Of a DNA stretch of 64,000 nt, positions 1 to 9,381 are shown in pieces. Position 1 is the stretch's first letter; every line of letters starts with the position of its first letter. The stretch is from positions 124,001 to 188,000 of the forward strand of contig JAWKXO010000001.1 of the NCBI GenBank assembly GCA_041396985.1, given 5' to 3'. A model generated the notes under the pieces. That model did no database searches. It saw nothing but the letters and a program-made list of their open reading frames with translations, and was not told where the DNA came from. This DNA comes from Emcibacteraceae bacterium (GTDB taxonomy: Bacteria; Pseudomonadota; Alphaproteobacteria; Sphingomonadales; Emcibacteraceae). The position numbers and the translations under genes are program-made.

Positions 1-469
1 ACCCTGTGTTATCCAGCACCATGACCAGCTGAAGACCGGTTTGCTTGCTGGTGGTTTCCGCATCGGCGGCAATGGACACCGTATCAAAACCAAACAGCCG
101 CATAAAAACAGTATTAACCGTGCCTGAAGTGGAAACTTCCAATGTTTTGGTTGCGGTGTCCACTTCTCTGATATTAAGCGTCTGGACTTGACCGCCCATC
201 AGGCTTGAATCAAAATTGCTGTCAAAAAAGGCCTGAATTTCGGCATCCCGCGTTGCAGAATGAAATGATTTTGCCCCGGCAAGGGCCGCAGCATCAAGGG
301 CACCGGAAAGCTGCGAGCGATATAAATATGCCCTTCCAAGATCAACACCAATTCCAAGAATACCAATAAACACAGTTGCAGAAAGAGCCACCTGAAAAAG
401 GATGGCCCCCTTTTGATTACGCCGTAATTCACGGCCAATCTTTATAAATTTAGAAAAATAGGTAAACAT
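1..469 (-). CDS. TadG-like pilus assembly protein, N-terminal part (runs off the window)
   Basis: This is the first 156 codons of a gene cut by the window edge. A short basic N-terminus leads into one membrane segment (about residues 22-46, with the GVDLGRAYLYR exit typical of TadE/TadG proteins). An extracytoplasmic stretch rich in Ala follows (ALDAAALAGAKS), and at the truncated end comes VMVLDNTG (149-156), which opens a von Willebrand A domain. Known family members are minor components of the Flp/Tad tight-adherence pilus that face the periplasm. The ATG at 469 follows a GGCGGGAA ribosome-site-like stretch. No other tad genes are visible, because the rest of the locus would lie to the left. 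Confidence 0.8.
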   Translation of the reverse strand, partial: MFTYFSKFIKIGRELRRNQKGAILFQVALSATVFIGILGIGVDLGRAYLYRSQLSGALDAAALAGAKSFHSATRDAEIQAFFDSNFDSSLMGGQVQTLNIREVDTATKTLEVSTSGTVNTVFMRLFGFDTVSIAADAETTSKQTGLQLVMVLDNTG

Positions 470-622
470 TTTCCCGCCAATCTAATAATGAATCGCAGAA
501 AAGAGTAAGCGATTCAAATTAAGAAAGTCCTAAAGTTCCCCTAAATTTTAGCTAAATTTTTAAGCAGAATTTATTGGATTCTAAGTGGTGGACCCTGCAG
601 GATTTTGGGAAATATTGCGCAG

Positions 623-1618
623 TTATTGTGCTTCAAAAACACCGCGGGCAATGGCACGTGCCATGGTGTCCGCTGCGGCGGCGCCAATTTCAGAAATGGC
701 CCTTGATCGTCTTGGCCCATCGGGGATTTCCTTTGTGCCACCGGAAATGCAGAAGATGGTATCCCCGTCCGATAATGTATGAACAGGCCGGATTGCTCTG
801 GCGTAACCGTCATGAGCCATCATCGCCACCCGTTTGCACTCGGCCGATGTCAGTTTGGCCGATGTGGCAATGATGCCAATGGTGGTGTTTGTCCCCGGTC
901 TTGACCCCCCGGTTTTGCTGTCATCGGGAAAGGGCTGTATGGCGGCTTCCTGGTTCGGATTTGGCTTTTGCCCGCCCAGTTCATCACCGTAAGCAAAGGG
1001 CTGCGCCCAATATGTTTTCCCGTCCGGCATAAAGACGCTACCCACACAGTTGACCGCGACAAGTGCCCCGACAATAAGACCATCCCCCAGATCAATGGAC
1101 GTGGAACCAACCCCACCTTCCTTATTACCGGCCCTTGCCCCTAAACCTGCCCCGTAGTTACCAAGTGGAAAGGCTTTGCCATTTCGTTTCTGCGCATCTT
1201 CAAGCGCTTTAATACCAAGATTATGATAGGGCGTTTCAAGGCCCCAGTCCTTATCACCGCCATTGACCAAATCAAACAGGATCGCTCCGACCACAATCGG
1301 CACCGCCGGCATATTTTCGGTAAATTTAAGGCCGACATTCTGTTTGGAAAGCACTTTAGCAATACCATCCCCGGCAGCAAGGCCAAAAACACTGCCACCG
1401 GAAAGCACAACTGCATCGGCCCGCCCGACCAGGTTTTCCGGGCTTAATACCTCCACATCACGAAGGCCGGGACCACCGCCACGTACATCAACCCCGCCGG
1501 TGACTGAACCCGGGCAGTAAAGAACCGTTGTTCCGGTTCTGACCTTCTGGTCTTCGGCATGTCCGACACTGATCCCTTCAACATCGGTGATTAAATTCTG
1601 TGGTCCCGGTTTAAACAT
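623..1618 (-). CDS. P1 (S58, DmpA/NylC-type) self-processing peptidase
   Basis: A 331-residue N-terminal-nucleophile hydrolase of the DmpA / NylC family. The opening motif with ITDVEGISVGHA, the Gly-rich VDVRGGGPG block and LSGGSVFGLAAGDG are all typical. The precursor is expected to cut itself before a Thr/Ser; here the site is probably Asn244|Thr245 in GTNTTIGIIATSA, which makes an alpha chain of about 244 residues and a beta chain of about 87. Family members cleave N-terminal D- or beta-amino acids or nylon oligomers. The gene is last in the minus-strand run with a peptide importer, an aldehyde dehydrogenase and an SDR. This suggests it trims imported amides or peptides in the cytoplasm; the exact substrate is unknown. 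Confidence 0.9.
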   Translation of the reverse strand: MFKPGPQNLITDVEGISVGHAEDQKVRTGTTVLYCPGSVTGGVDVRGGGPGLRDVEVLSPENLVGRADAVVLSGGSVFGLAAGDGIAKVLSKQNVGLKFTENMPAVPIVVGAILFDLVNGGDKDWGLETPYHNLGIKALEDAQKRNGKAFPLGNYGAGLGARAGNKEGGVGSTSIDLGDGLIVGALVAVNCVGSVFMPDGKTYWAQPFAYGDELGGQKPNPNQEAAIQPFPDDSKTGGSRPGTNTTIGIIATSAKLTSAECKRVAMMAHDGYARAIRPVHTLSDGDTIFCISGGTKEIPDGPRRSRAISEIGAAAADTMARAIARGVFEAQ

Positions 1619-1712
1619 TTTTAGTCCTATCCCTTTTTATTTTTAAGCTTATGCTGAAATAACCCTTTAAACAAGCCATTAAGCCATGTTTCGTTTAGAT
1701 ACATTGCCCGAT

Positions 1713-2459
1713 TTAGATACAGCGTCCGCCGTCAACCTCCATCGCCACCCCGGTAACCATGCTCGCCTCATCACTGCACAGATAACAGGCGGCATTGCCC
1801 ATATCCTCCGGTGTTGAAAAGCGGCCGATCGGAATGGTCGAGAGGAATTTTGCCCTTATTTCCGGTGTGTCTTCACCCATAAAGGTCTTCAGCAGCGGCG
1901 TATCCCCCGCAACCGGGTTAATGGCATTGACCCGAATACCAAAGGGGGCAAGCTCAACCGCCATGCCGCGGGTTGCCGTAATCATCCAGCCCTTTGACGC
2001 ATTATACCAGGTCAGATTGGGACGCGGGCTGACACCGCCGGTACTCGCCACATTTAAAATGGCGCCGCTTCCGGCCTTTTTCATAATCGGGACAATATGT
2101 TTCGCCGTGTTATAGACCGATTTGGCATTGACATTAAAAATCCGGTCAAAATCGCTTTCAGGGAGCTGGTCAAGCGGCTGGGGGATATGGCCGATCCCGG
2201 CATTATTGACCAGAATATCAACTGTTTTAAACGCTGAAACCGTTCTTTCAACAAGGGCCTTAACGCTTTCCCCATCCGAAACATCGACCTCAACCGCCAT
2301 TACATTTTCACCAAGTTCGGCGGCCAGATTTTCCGCCAGCGTGATATTCAGATCGGCAATGACCACATTGGCCCCTTCAGCCGCAAATTTGCGGACAATC
2401 CCGGCACCAAAACCGGATGCACCACCTGTTACAATTGCTATTTTTTCATTTAATCTCAT
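1713..2459 (-). CDS. SDR family NAD(P)-dependent oxidoreductase
   Basis: A classical short-chain dehydrogenase of 248 residues. It has the cofactor motif TGGASGFG (11-18), NNAG (85-88), catalytic Ser139, Tyr152 and Lys156 in YNASK, and a C-terminal VDGG typical of the glucose-dehydrogenase/FabG-like branch. The Asp near residue 36 after the second strand (VIADLN) favours NAD over NADP. It lies 30 bp downstream of the aldehyde dehydrogenase gene on the same strand. The two may oxidise an alcohol and then the aldehyde from a substrate brought in by the adjacent transporter. The substrate cannot be read from the sequence. Confidence 0.88.
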   Translation of the reverse strand: MRLNEKIAIVTGGASGFGAGIVRKFAAEGANVVIADLNITLAENLAAELGENVMAVEVDVSDGESVKALVERTVSAFKTVDILVNNAGIGHIPQPLDQLPESDFDRIFNVNAKSVYNTAKHIVPIMKKAGSGAILNVASTGGVSPRPNLTWYNASKGWMITATRGMAVELAPFGIRVNAINPVAGDTPLLKTFMGEDTPEIRAKFLSTIPIGRFSTPEDMGNAACYLCSDEASMVTGVAMEVDGGRCI

Positions 2460-2489
2460 AATATTATCACTTTTTTTTAAACTTTTACA

Positions 2490-3941
2490 TTAACCATGAC
2501 GAACCGCGACGGTTTTAAGAACGCTGAAGCCATAAAGGGCTTCAAACCCCTTTTCCCGGCCAAAGCCTGATTTACGCATACCGCCAAATGGCAGCTCAAC
2601 CCCGCCCCCGGCCCCGTAGTTGTTGATAAATATCTGTCCGGCTTTGATCGCCTTGGCCATGCGCATCTGGCAACCACCATCGCGGGTCCAGACCCCGGTC
2701 ACCAGCCCATAATCAGTGCCATTGGCAATTTCCACCGCTTCTTCCTCGCTGTCAAAAGGGATTGCGACCTGAACGGGGCCGAATATTTCTTCCTGCGCCA
2801 GTTTATGATCCGGTGGCACATCGCGAAAAAGGGTTGGCCTTACATAACAGCCATTTTCCGGGCATCCGTCCATAATCTGCCCCTGCGCGGCAATTTTTAA
2901 TCCGCTTTCTAGCCCGGCATTAATATAGCCTTCAACCACATCCTGCTGTTTTTTTGAAATAAGCGGCCCGACATCCAGATTATCTGTTGCCGGCCCCACT
3001 TTCATGGCGCTTATTTTTTCAGAAACCATTTTGATCACTTTTTCATAAACCCCGCGCTGGATTATGAGCCGGCTTCCGGCGGAGCAGGTCTGCCCGCCAT
3101 TTTGGATACAAGCACCGACAAGAAAAGGTAAAGCGGCCTCAAGATCCGCATCATCAAAGACAATCTGTGGTGATTTCCCGCCAAGTTCCAGTGTCACCGG
3201 CACAATATTTTCCCCGGCCGCTTTTTCAATCAGTTTACCGACACCGACTGAGCCGGTAAAGCTGATATGATGAACGCCGGGATGGCTGGAAAGGGCTGCC
3301 CCCGCCTCATTGCCAAGCCCGGTGACCACATTTAAAACTCCTTTTGGCAGTCCCGATTCCTCGGCTATTCTGGCAAATAAAAGCGCGGTCAGGCAGGCTT
3401 CTTCCGCCGGTTTTAATACACATGTATTACCCATGGCCAGTGCACCGCCAATGCAGCGCCCTGCAATCTGCATCGGGTAATTCCAGGGCACAATGTGACC
3501 GGTGACACCATGCGGCTCACGCAGTGTATAAACAGTATATCCATCCATATAGGGAATTGTGTGGCCCATTACCTTATCAGCGGCCCCACCGTAAAATTCC
3601 ATATAACGGGCCATGGCAATGGCATCATTTCTGGCCTGGGTGGTTGGTTTTCCCACATCAAGACTTTCAAGACGGGTCAGTTCATCAACATGTTCCAGTA
3701 TTTTTTCACCAATTTTCGTGAGTATCCGTCCACGCTGGGTCGCGGTCATTTTTCCCCATTCACCGTCAAGGGCGGCCTGCGCCGCTTTCACTGCATCATC
3801 AATATCCTTGTCCGAGCCACGCCCGATTTTGCAGAGTAGCTCCCCGGTTGACGGGTTTATCAGGTCAAGGGTGCGGTTATTTTCCGCGTTACGCCACTGA
3901 CCACCGATGAGAATCTGCTCAGTGTTGAAAGATATTGTCAT
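2490..3941 (-). CDS. NAD(P)-dependent aldehyde dehydrogenase
   Basis: A full-length 483-residue member of the aldehyde dehydrogenase superfamily. The general base Glu252 sits in LELGGKSP and the nucleophile Cys286 in GGQTCSAGSR. The conserved PWNYP, SFTGSVGVGK and EEIFGPV blocks are all present. The ATG lies 23 bp inside the 3' end of the ABC ATPase gene, which suggests translational coupling. Sequence style (GRGSDKDIDDAVKAAQ and the C-terminal PFGGMRKSGFGREKG) matches betaine/gamma-aminobutyraldehyde-like dehydrogenases. An amine-derived aldehyde is therefore a reasonable guess, but only a guess. Confidence 0.92.
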   Translation of the reverse strand: MTISFNTEQILIGGQWRNAENNRTLDLINPSTGELLCKIGRGSDKDIDDAVKAAQAALDGEWGKMTATQRGRILTKIGEKILEHVDELTRLESLDVGKPTTQARNDAIAMARYMEFYGGAADKVMGHTIPYMDGYTVYTLREPHGVTGHIVPWNYPMQIAGRCIGGALAMGNTCVLKPAEEACLTALLFARIAEESGLPKGVLNVVTGLGNEAGAALSSHPGVHHISFTGSVGVGKLIEKAAGENIVPVTLELGGKSPQIVFDDADLEAALPFLVGACIQNGGQTCSAGSRLIIQRGVYEKVIKMVSEKISAMKVGPATDNLDVGPLISKKQQDVVEGYINAGLESGLKIAAQGQIMDGCPENGCYVRPTLFRDVPPDHKLAQEEIFGPVQVAIPFDSEEEAVEIANGTDYGLVTGVWTRDGGCQMRMAKAIKAGQIFINNYGAGGGVELPFGGMRKSGFGREKGFEALYGFSVLKTVAVRHG

Positions 3942-5523
3942 TAAACTGTTCCTTATTTTTTACTTTACTCTTTGTAATGTCCGGGCTCGCTTCGAGCAAT
4001 GCTTTTGTGTATGGATGGCTGGGGTTCTGGTAAACCTCTGCTGTTATTCCTTCCTCAACGATAACCCCGTCTTTCATTACCAGCACCCGGTCTGTAATAT
4101 TCTTCACCGTCGTCAGATCGTGCGACACAAACAGATAGGAAATCCCGAATACGGATGTAAGTCTGGCGAGAAGTTCGAGTATCTGGTCCCGGATCAGGAC
4201 ATCAAGGGCTGATGTCGCTTCATCGAGCAATATAATATCCGGTTCCGTAATCAGCGCCCGGGCGATGGCAATGCGCTGGCGCTGCCCGCCGGAAAATTCA
4301 TGCGGATATTTATCAATATCACTTACGCTTAAGCCTACATGGTCGAGCATTTCAATAACTTTTTCTTTTTGCTCGGAGGCACTGGGTGGATTATCAAGGG
4401 CATAATAAGGTTCAGCCACCAGTCGGCCCACCTTATGGCGTGGATTAAAGCTGCCGTATGGGTCCTGAAACACCACATTTATATGGCGCCTTAAGCGTCG
4501 TTCACCATTAAATTTATGTCCCGCAATCAGAATTTCCCCTTTCTGAAAATCCTCAAGTCCCAAAATACAGCGGGTCAGGGTTGATTTACCGCAGCCACTT
4601 TCCCCGACAAGACCAATATTCTCCCCCCTTTTTATGGTGAAGCTTACATCATTGACCGCCCGCAGTTTGTCTTTACGTCCGATTTTATACTCCTTGCTTA
4701 AGTTCCGCACTTCAAGCACGGGTTCCGCATCCTCTACAATAAATTTCTGCTGCAATTTATGATGGGCGGCTGCAAACAGCATTTTTGTATAGTCATGTTT
4801 CATATTTTCAAAAAAACCGTTCCTTGGTCCCTGCTCCACCACTTTACCGTCTTTCATAATAACAATATGATCGGCAATATCAGAAACCACCGCAAGATCA
4901 TGACTGATCAAAAGCAGGCCCATTTTATCCTGATCAACCAGTTTTTTAAGAAGTGTCATAATTTTTGCCTGTGTCGTCACATCAAGTGCCGTTGTCGGCT
5001 CATCCGCAATTAAAAGTGCCGGTTTTTGGGATATGGCAATGGCAATCACCACCCTTTGTCGCTGCCCGCCGGAAAGCTTATGGGGATAGGTATTCAATGG
5101 GAAACGCTGATTATCAAGGCCAACCCGGTGCAAGGCCAGCTCCGCCCGCTCCCGCACTTCTGCGCGGCCAAGACCGGGTTCTGAAATCCGGATCGCTTCC
5201 ATCACCTGTGCGCCGATGGTCTCAACCGGGTTTAACGCGGTCATCGGTTCCTGAAACACCATACCGATATCGTTGGCACGAACCGCGCACATTTCCTTTT
5301 CCGGCTTTTCGCTGATATTCTGATCCTTTAACCAGATGGCCCCTGATGTAGTCGCCCCATCCGGCAGAAGCCGGATCACGGCGGATGAAGTCATGGATTT
5401 ACCCGAACCGCTTTCCCCGACAATCGCCACAACCTGTCCTTTTTCAATGCTGAGGCTCACTTTTTCAAGAATAGTGGTGCCATGAATGGAAAGGCTTAAA
5501 TCCTGTATATCAAGCAGTGACAT
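3919..5523 (-). CDS. Peptide-type ABC transporter, fused double ATP-binding subunit
   Basis: 534 residues carrying two complete ATPase domains, equivalent to DppD and DppF joined in one chain. Each half has a Walker A (GESGSGKS in the first, GESGCGKS in the second), a signature (LSGGQRQR, FSGGQRQR) and a Walker B followed by the usual Asp-Glu (LIADEPT, ILLDEAT). An oligopeptide-type C-terminal tail with NPSHPYT is also present. It powers uptake by the neighbouring permeases. It overlaps the upstream permease gene by 14 bp and the downstream aldehyde dehydrogenase gene by 23 bp, so the operon is tightly coupled. GsiA/YejF-type fused ATPases are the closest named architecture. Confidence 0.95.
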   Translation of the reverse strand: MSLLDIQDLSLSIHGTTILEKVSLSIEKGQVVAIVGESGSGKSMTSSAVIRLLPDGATTSGAIWLKDQNISEKPEKEMCAVRANDIGMVFQEPMTALNPVETIGAQVMEAIRISEPGLGRAEVRERAELALHRVGLDNQRFPLNTYPHKLSGGQRQRVVIAIAISQKPALLIADEPTTALDVTTQAKIMTLLKKLVDQDKMGLLLISHDLAVVSDIADHIVIMKDGKVVEQGPRNGFFENMKHDYTKMLFAAAHHKLQQKFIVEDAEPVLEVRNLSKEYKIGRKDKLRAVNDVSFTIKRGENIGLVGESGCGKSTLTRCILGLEDFQKGEILIAGHKFNGERRLRRHINVVFQDPYGSFNPRHKVGRLVAEPYYALDNPPSASEQKEKVIEMLDHVGLSVSDIDKYPHEFSGGQRQRIAIARALITEPDIILLDEATSALDVLIRDQILELLARLTSVFGISYLFVSHDLTTVKNITDRVLVMKDGVIVEEGITAEVYQNPSHPYTKALLEASPDITKSKVKNKEQFNDNIFQH

Positions 5524-6358
5524 CGCCGGTCTTTCTTTTCTTTAATTTCGGATCAAGCATATCACGCAGGCCGTCCCCCATCAGGTTAAGTCCAAGCACC
5601 ATCGCCACAATCACACCACCGGGGAAATATGCCAGCCAGGGCGCAAAGAAGATCATGGTCTGGGCATCATTCAGCATCCTGCCCAGGCTCGGATTCGGTG
5701 GCTGGGTTCCAAGCCCGACGTAGGAGAGGCTGGCTTCGGCGATAATTGCTATTGAAAACTGGATTGTCGCCTGAACAATCAGAATATTTAATATATTGGG
5801 AAGGATATGTTCATAACTGATCCGCATCATGCCCTTGCCCGCAACCCTTGCCGCCATGATATAATCACGGGTCCAGAGGCTTAAGGCACCCCCCCTGCTC
5901 ATTCTGGCGAAAACCGGAATATTAAATATGCCAATGGCAATAATGGCGTTGATTGCCCCAGGGCCGAAAACGGCGGTAATCATAATCGCCATCAAGAGTG
6001 ACGGAAAGGCAAAAACCAGATCATTGCCCCGCATCAGCATTTCATCAATCAGACTGCCGCCATTCATGCGGCTGCCTGCTGCCCAAAGCCCGAGCGGCAC
6101 GCCTAATATCATACCAATACCAACCGCCACAAGGGATACGGCAATGGCATTTCTTGTCCCCACCATCACCATTGAAAAAATATCACGGCCGAAATGATCT
6201 GTCCCCATAAGATGGTCAAGCCCCGGCGCCGCAAACTTACCGGCAATATTGATCGCTTCCACATCATAGGGTGTCCAGAAAAAGGACAGAATGGCGACAA
6301 AGGTAAAAATAAAAGTCAGTACCCCGCCGACAATGAAACTAAAGGGGAAACGGTTCAT
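5510..6358 (-). CDS. Peptide-type ABC transporter permease (DppC-like)
   Basis: 282-residue inner-membrane permease with six predicted helices and the DppC/OppC hallmarks: an N-terminal helix, the stretch LMGTDHFGRDIFS before the core, and the EAA loop ARVAGKGMMRISYEHILPN that docks on the ATPase. It overlaps the preceding DppB-like gene by 4 bp (ATGA) and the ATPase gene by 14 bp. It would pair with that DppB-like subunit to form the channel. Confidence 0.94.
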   Translation of the reverse strand: MNRFPFSFIVGGVLTFIFTFVAILSFFWTPYDVEAINIAGKFAAPGLDHLMGTDHFGRDIFSMVMVGTRNAIAVSLVAVGIGMILGVPLGLWAAGSRMNGGSLIDEMLMRGNDLVFAFPSLLMAIMITAVFGPGAINAIIAIGIFNIPVFARMSRGGALSLWTRDYIMAARVAGKGMMRISYEHILPNILNILIVQATIQFSIAIIAEASLSYVGLGTQPPNPSLGRMLNDAQTMIFFAPWLAYFPGGVIVAMVLGLNLMGDGLRDMLDPKLKKRKTGDVTA

Positions 6359-7308
6359 CGCTGCCCCCCTTCCCGAAGGCGCGGATCAACAATGGCATAA
6401 AACAGATCCACAATGAATGTGATCATCACCACAGCCAGCACCAAGAGTGTCACAATTGATTTCACGACAATCAGGTCCCGCTGGGCGATTGACTGAAAAA
6501 CCAGCCGGCCCAGACCAGGCAGTGAAAATATACTTTCAATGATTATCCCCCCCGCCAGCAGAAAGGAAAACTGAAGCCCGAGGATCGTCAGCACCGGGAT
6601 CATGGCATTCCTTAGTCCATGACGGATCAGTGCCTGCCTCCTGCTTAAGCCCTTGGCGCGGGCGGTTCTGATATAATCTTCCTGCATAACTTCGAGCACT
6701 GATGAGCGCATCACCCGCGCGAGGATCGCGGCCTGCGGCAGGGCAAGCGATACAGCCGGTATGGTCAATGCCTTGATACAGGGCCAGAAACCGGCATCCC
6801 AGCCGGGAAAGCCGACAGCGGAAAACCACCCAAGCGATGTTGAAAAAATAAGCACCATTAAAATGGCAAACCAGAAATTGGGGATCGCCACACCGACCTG
6901 CGCCATCCCCATAAGCGTGGTATCAACAGCACTGCCCCGCCGCGACGCGCTGATCACCCCCACCGGAATGGCAATAAGTGTTGACAAAATCAACGCATAA
7001 AGGGTCAGCGGTACAGAAACAAGTGTCCGCTCGCCAATCAGTTGCGAAACCGGCACGCGGTAGGTATAACTGATGCCAAAATCACCGGACAGCATGCCGC
7101 CAACCCAGCTGAAATATCTTTCGAGCGCCCCCTTATCCAGACCCAATTCGACGCGAAGCGCATCAGCGGCCTCAGTGCTGCCGGAAAGCCCCATCATATA
7201 AGCGGCCGGGTCGCCCGGCACCACTTCAATAATCAGGAAAATAACAATCGTTGCGACAATTAAAGTCATCACTAGCGATAGCAGCCTTTTTAAGATATAC
7301 TGCGCCAT
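6355..7308 (-). CDS. Peptide-type ABC transporter permease (DppB-like)
   Basis: 317-residue permease with the DppB/OppB layout: an N-terminal membrane helix followed by a periplasmic loop with GDPAAYMMG, five more helices, and an EAA loop around DYIRTARAKGLSRRQALIRH. Its ATG shares a base with the stop of the binding-protein gene (TGATG at 7308), so the two are translationally coupled. It is the second gene of the transporter set after the substrate-binding protein. Confidence 0.94.
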   Translation of the reverse strand: MAQYILKRLLSLVMTLIVATIVIFLIIEVVPGDPAAYMMGLSGSTEAADALRVELGLDKGALERYFSWVGGMLSGDFGISYTYRVPVSQLIGERTLVSVPLTLYALILSTLIAIPVGVISASRRGSAVDTTLMGMAQVGVAIPNFWFAILMVLIFSTSLGWFSAVGFPGWDAGFWPCIKALTIPAVSLALPQAAILARVMRSSVLEVMQEDYIRTARAKGLSRRQALIRHGLRNAMIPVLTILGLQFSFLLAGGIIIESIFSLPGLGRLVFQSIAQRDLIVVKSIVTLLVLAVVMITFIVDLFYAIVDPRLREGGQR

Positions 7309-8780
7309 CAGTCCGCCCCCTCGATATAGACATCACGAAGATCATTGGATCGGATCGGGTAATTGGCCCACATGCCTTTCACTTCTTTTTTCCAGACCCC
7401 AAACTTTCCAAGCTGGTAAAGATATCCGTTCACTGCGTCCTCAGCAATTTTGCGCTCGGCTTCCTTATATAAACGGCTGGTCTCGTCCGCGTCGGTGCTT
7501 TCATCAATTTTTGCAATGATTTCCTGAAAATCAGCATTGTCATAGCCAAAATAATAATTGGGATTGGCATAAATATTAATATCCATTGGCTCAACATGGG
7601 ATACGACCGTCAGATCAAAATTACGGTTTCTAAGCACCTGATCAATCCACTGGGCCCATTCCATATTTACTATTTTTATCCTAATACCGATCCGGCCCAG
7701 CTCAGCGGCAATCAGCTCCCCCGTCCGTCTGGCATAGGTGGGCGGTGGCAATTTCAAAGTGGCATCAAAACCGTTCGTGTAACCCGCTTCTTTCATCAGT
7801 GCCCGTGCCTTACCAAGATCAAAAAGATAAAGCCCCGTCAGATCAACATAATCGGGATGGTTCGGGGCAAAATGGGTTCCAATCGGTACCGCATTGCCAA
7901 ACATGGCGCCATTGATTATTTCCTTGCGGTTGATGGCATGGGCCATGGCTTTTCGGACCAGGATATTGTCAAACGGTGATTTTTTATTATTGGTTGCCAG
8001 GATCGTTTCCCCCGCGGTCAGCCCGACCACCACATCAAATCGCGGGTCACGGTCAAACAGAAACAGATTTTCCGGGGCCGGATAATTGGGAAAAGTATCA
8101 ATATCCCCGGCCATCATCGCCGTATAAGCCGATAAGGGATCCGGGATAAATTTGAAAGTGGCCCCGTCAAGTCGTGGCTCAAGGCCCCAATAATCATCAT
8201 TTTTAACGAGTTCCACCCGATCCCCGCGCACCCATTTTTTAAACCGGAACGGCCCTGTCCCCACCGGGTTAAACGCGTTTCCCGCCGCTGATTCCTCTGC
8301 CACGATCACCGCATCCCCAAGTCCGATATTAAACAGAAAATCCGGACGGGCATGATCAAGCGTCATCATAATGGTCAGCGGGTCCAGAATATCAATCAGT
8401 ACAATCGGCGCGAAAATATATTTCTTGGCATTTGTTGAATTTTTGGCCCTCGCCCGGTTGAATGAAAATTTCACATCTTCTGCATCGAAATCGCTGCCAT
8501 CATGGAATTTTACCCCTTCCGCCAGATGAAAAACATAGGAACGGCCATCGGTTGAAACTTCCCAGAACAGGGCAAGGCCCGGTCGAACTTCACCATCCTT
8601 ATCTATCCTGACAAGTCCTTCAAATATATTGCCGTAAACCACTTCATCAATGGCAGCAGCAGCCCCCGATGTCGGGTCAAGGTTCGGTGGTTCCAGCTGC
8701 AAGCCTACATTCAGGATGACCGCAAAAGCGGTAGTCCTTGATGTCAGGTAAAAAAGCAGCAGAAACCCTAATTTTCTCAT
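7308..8780 (-). CDS. Periplasmic substrate-binding protein of the peptide-type ABC importer
   Basis: A family 5 extracellular solute-binding protein (DppA/OppA class) of 490 residues when started at 8780. That ATG opens a clear signal peptide (MRKLGFLLLFYL..., cleavage near AFA) and overlaps the upstream stop as ATGA; an earlier in-frame start at 8855 would add an uncharged-to-basic tail inside the previous gene. Mature-part blocks such as DPTSGAAAAIDEVVYGNIFEGLV, the HDGSDFDAEDVKFSFNRA region and NPVGTGPF are family signatures. It delivers the ligand to the two permeases downstream. Ligand identity is unknown; peptides, opines or glutathione-like compounds are all carried by relatives. Confidence 0.92.
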   Translation of the reverse strand: MRKLGFLLLFYLTSRTTAFAVILNVGLQLEPPNLDPTSGAAAAIDEVVYGNIFEGLVRIDKDGEVRPGLALFWEVSTDGRSYVFHLAEGVKFHDGSDFDAEDVKFSFNRARAKNSTNAKKYIFAPIVLIDILDPLTIMMTLDHARPDFLFNIGLGDAVIVAEESAAGNAFNPVGTGPFRFKKWVRGDRVELVKNDDYWGLEPRLDGATFKFIPDPLSAYTAMMAGDIDTFPNYPAPENLFLFDRDPRFDVVVGLTAGETILATNNKKSPFDNILVRKAMAHAINRKEIINGAMFGNAVPIGTHFAPNHPDYVDLTGLYLFDLGKARALMKEAGYTNGFDATLKLPPPTYARRTGELIAAELGRIGIRIKIVNMEWAQWIDQVLRNRNFDLTVVSHVEPMDINIYANPNYYFGYDNADFQEIIAKIDESTDADETSRLYKEAERKIAEDAVNGYLYQLGKFGVWKKEVKGMWANYPIRSNDLRDVYIEGAD

Positions 8781-9286
8781 ACAGAGACCTGCCTCGCAGC
8801 AACGATGATTCCGTCCGGTTCTAATCTTTTCATCATTTCTAGTGTCGCCGGGCATACGCCCTCGTCAATTATATATCTGGTTGACTTCTGGTCCGTTTTA
8901 TTCTCTGGCAATGCCTGTAATAGCAATTTTACCGCATTCTTTATGGTTTTTACCGATGTAAAGCTCATATGATGGCTATATTGTCCCAAAACTGCCGGCA
9001 GCTGTTCCGGGTTACCACAAAGGGCAAAAATAATATCGCCTGACTTTTTCCCGGATAAGGCGGTCAATTGATCAATGATGTTTTCAGTACCATAAGGACC
9101 AAGATGCCCGGCTCCCGAATAAATCACCAGTTTGCCGTCACCACGAAGCTGCAAAAGCGCATCAGCCATATCAGGCCCTTCCTGTTCTGCTAATGCCCGC
9201 AAAGGAAGCCCCGCAGACAATGAAACCGCCCCGAGACCTGCGTTAAAGCCGCGTCTTGTCAATTTTAGGGATTTATGTTCGTTCAT
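8777..9286 (-). CDS. Tat-exported protein of unknown function
   Basis: A 169-residue protein with a twin-arginine signal (LTRRGFNAGLGAVSLSAG, cleavage likely after ALA near residue 33). The mature part alternates strands and helices and loosely resembles half of a periplasmic-binding/LacI-sensor fold (LVIYSGAGHLGPYGTENI..., IIFALCGNPEQLP, IIDEGVCPATLEMM). I do not recognise a named family. It is the first gene of the importer operon and its stop overlaps the start of the binding-protein gene. A role in sensing or handling the same ligand is possible, but that is inference from position only. Confidence 0.7.
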   Translation of the reverse strand: MNEHKSLKLTRRGFNAGLGAVSLSAGLPLRALAEQEGPDMADALLQLRGDGKLVIYSGAGHLGPYGTENIIDQLTALSGKKSGDIIFALCGNPEQLPAVLGQYSHHMSFTSVKTIKNAVKLLLQALPENKTDQKSTRYIIDEGVCPATLEMMKRLEPDGIIVAARQVSV

Positions 9287-9381
9287 ATAGGCTCCATCAT
9301 TTCCTGAAAACTGAAATATACATTAGCCCCAACCTGATTGAGATTAAAGCCTTAATAAGAAAATTATCAATGAGAGAGGGG

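Noticed and set aside
6355..7308. A nickel or glutathione importer label for the ABC system
   Set aside because: The permeases and the binding protein fit the broad peptide-type family only. No residue I can read decides the substrate, so I kept a general name.
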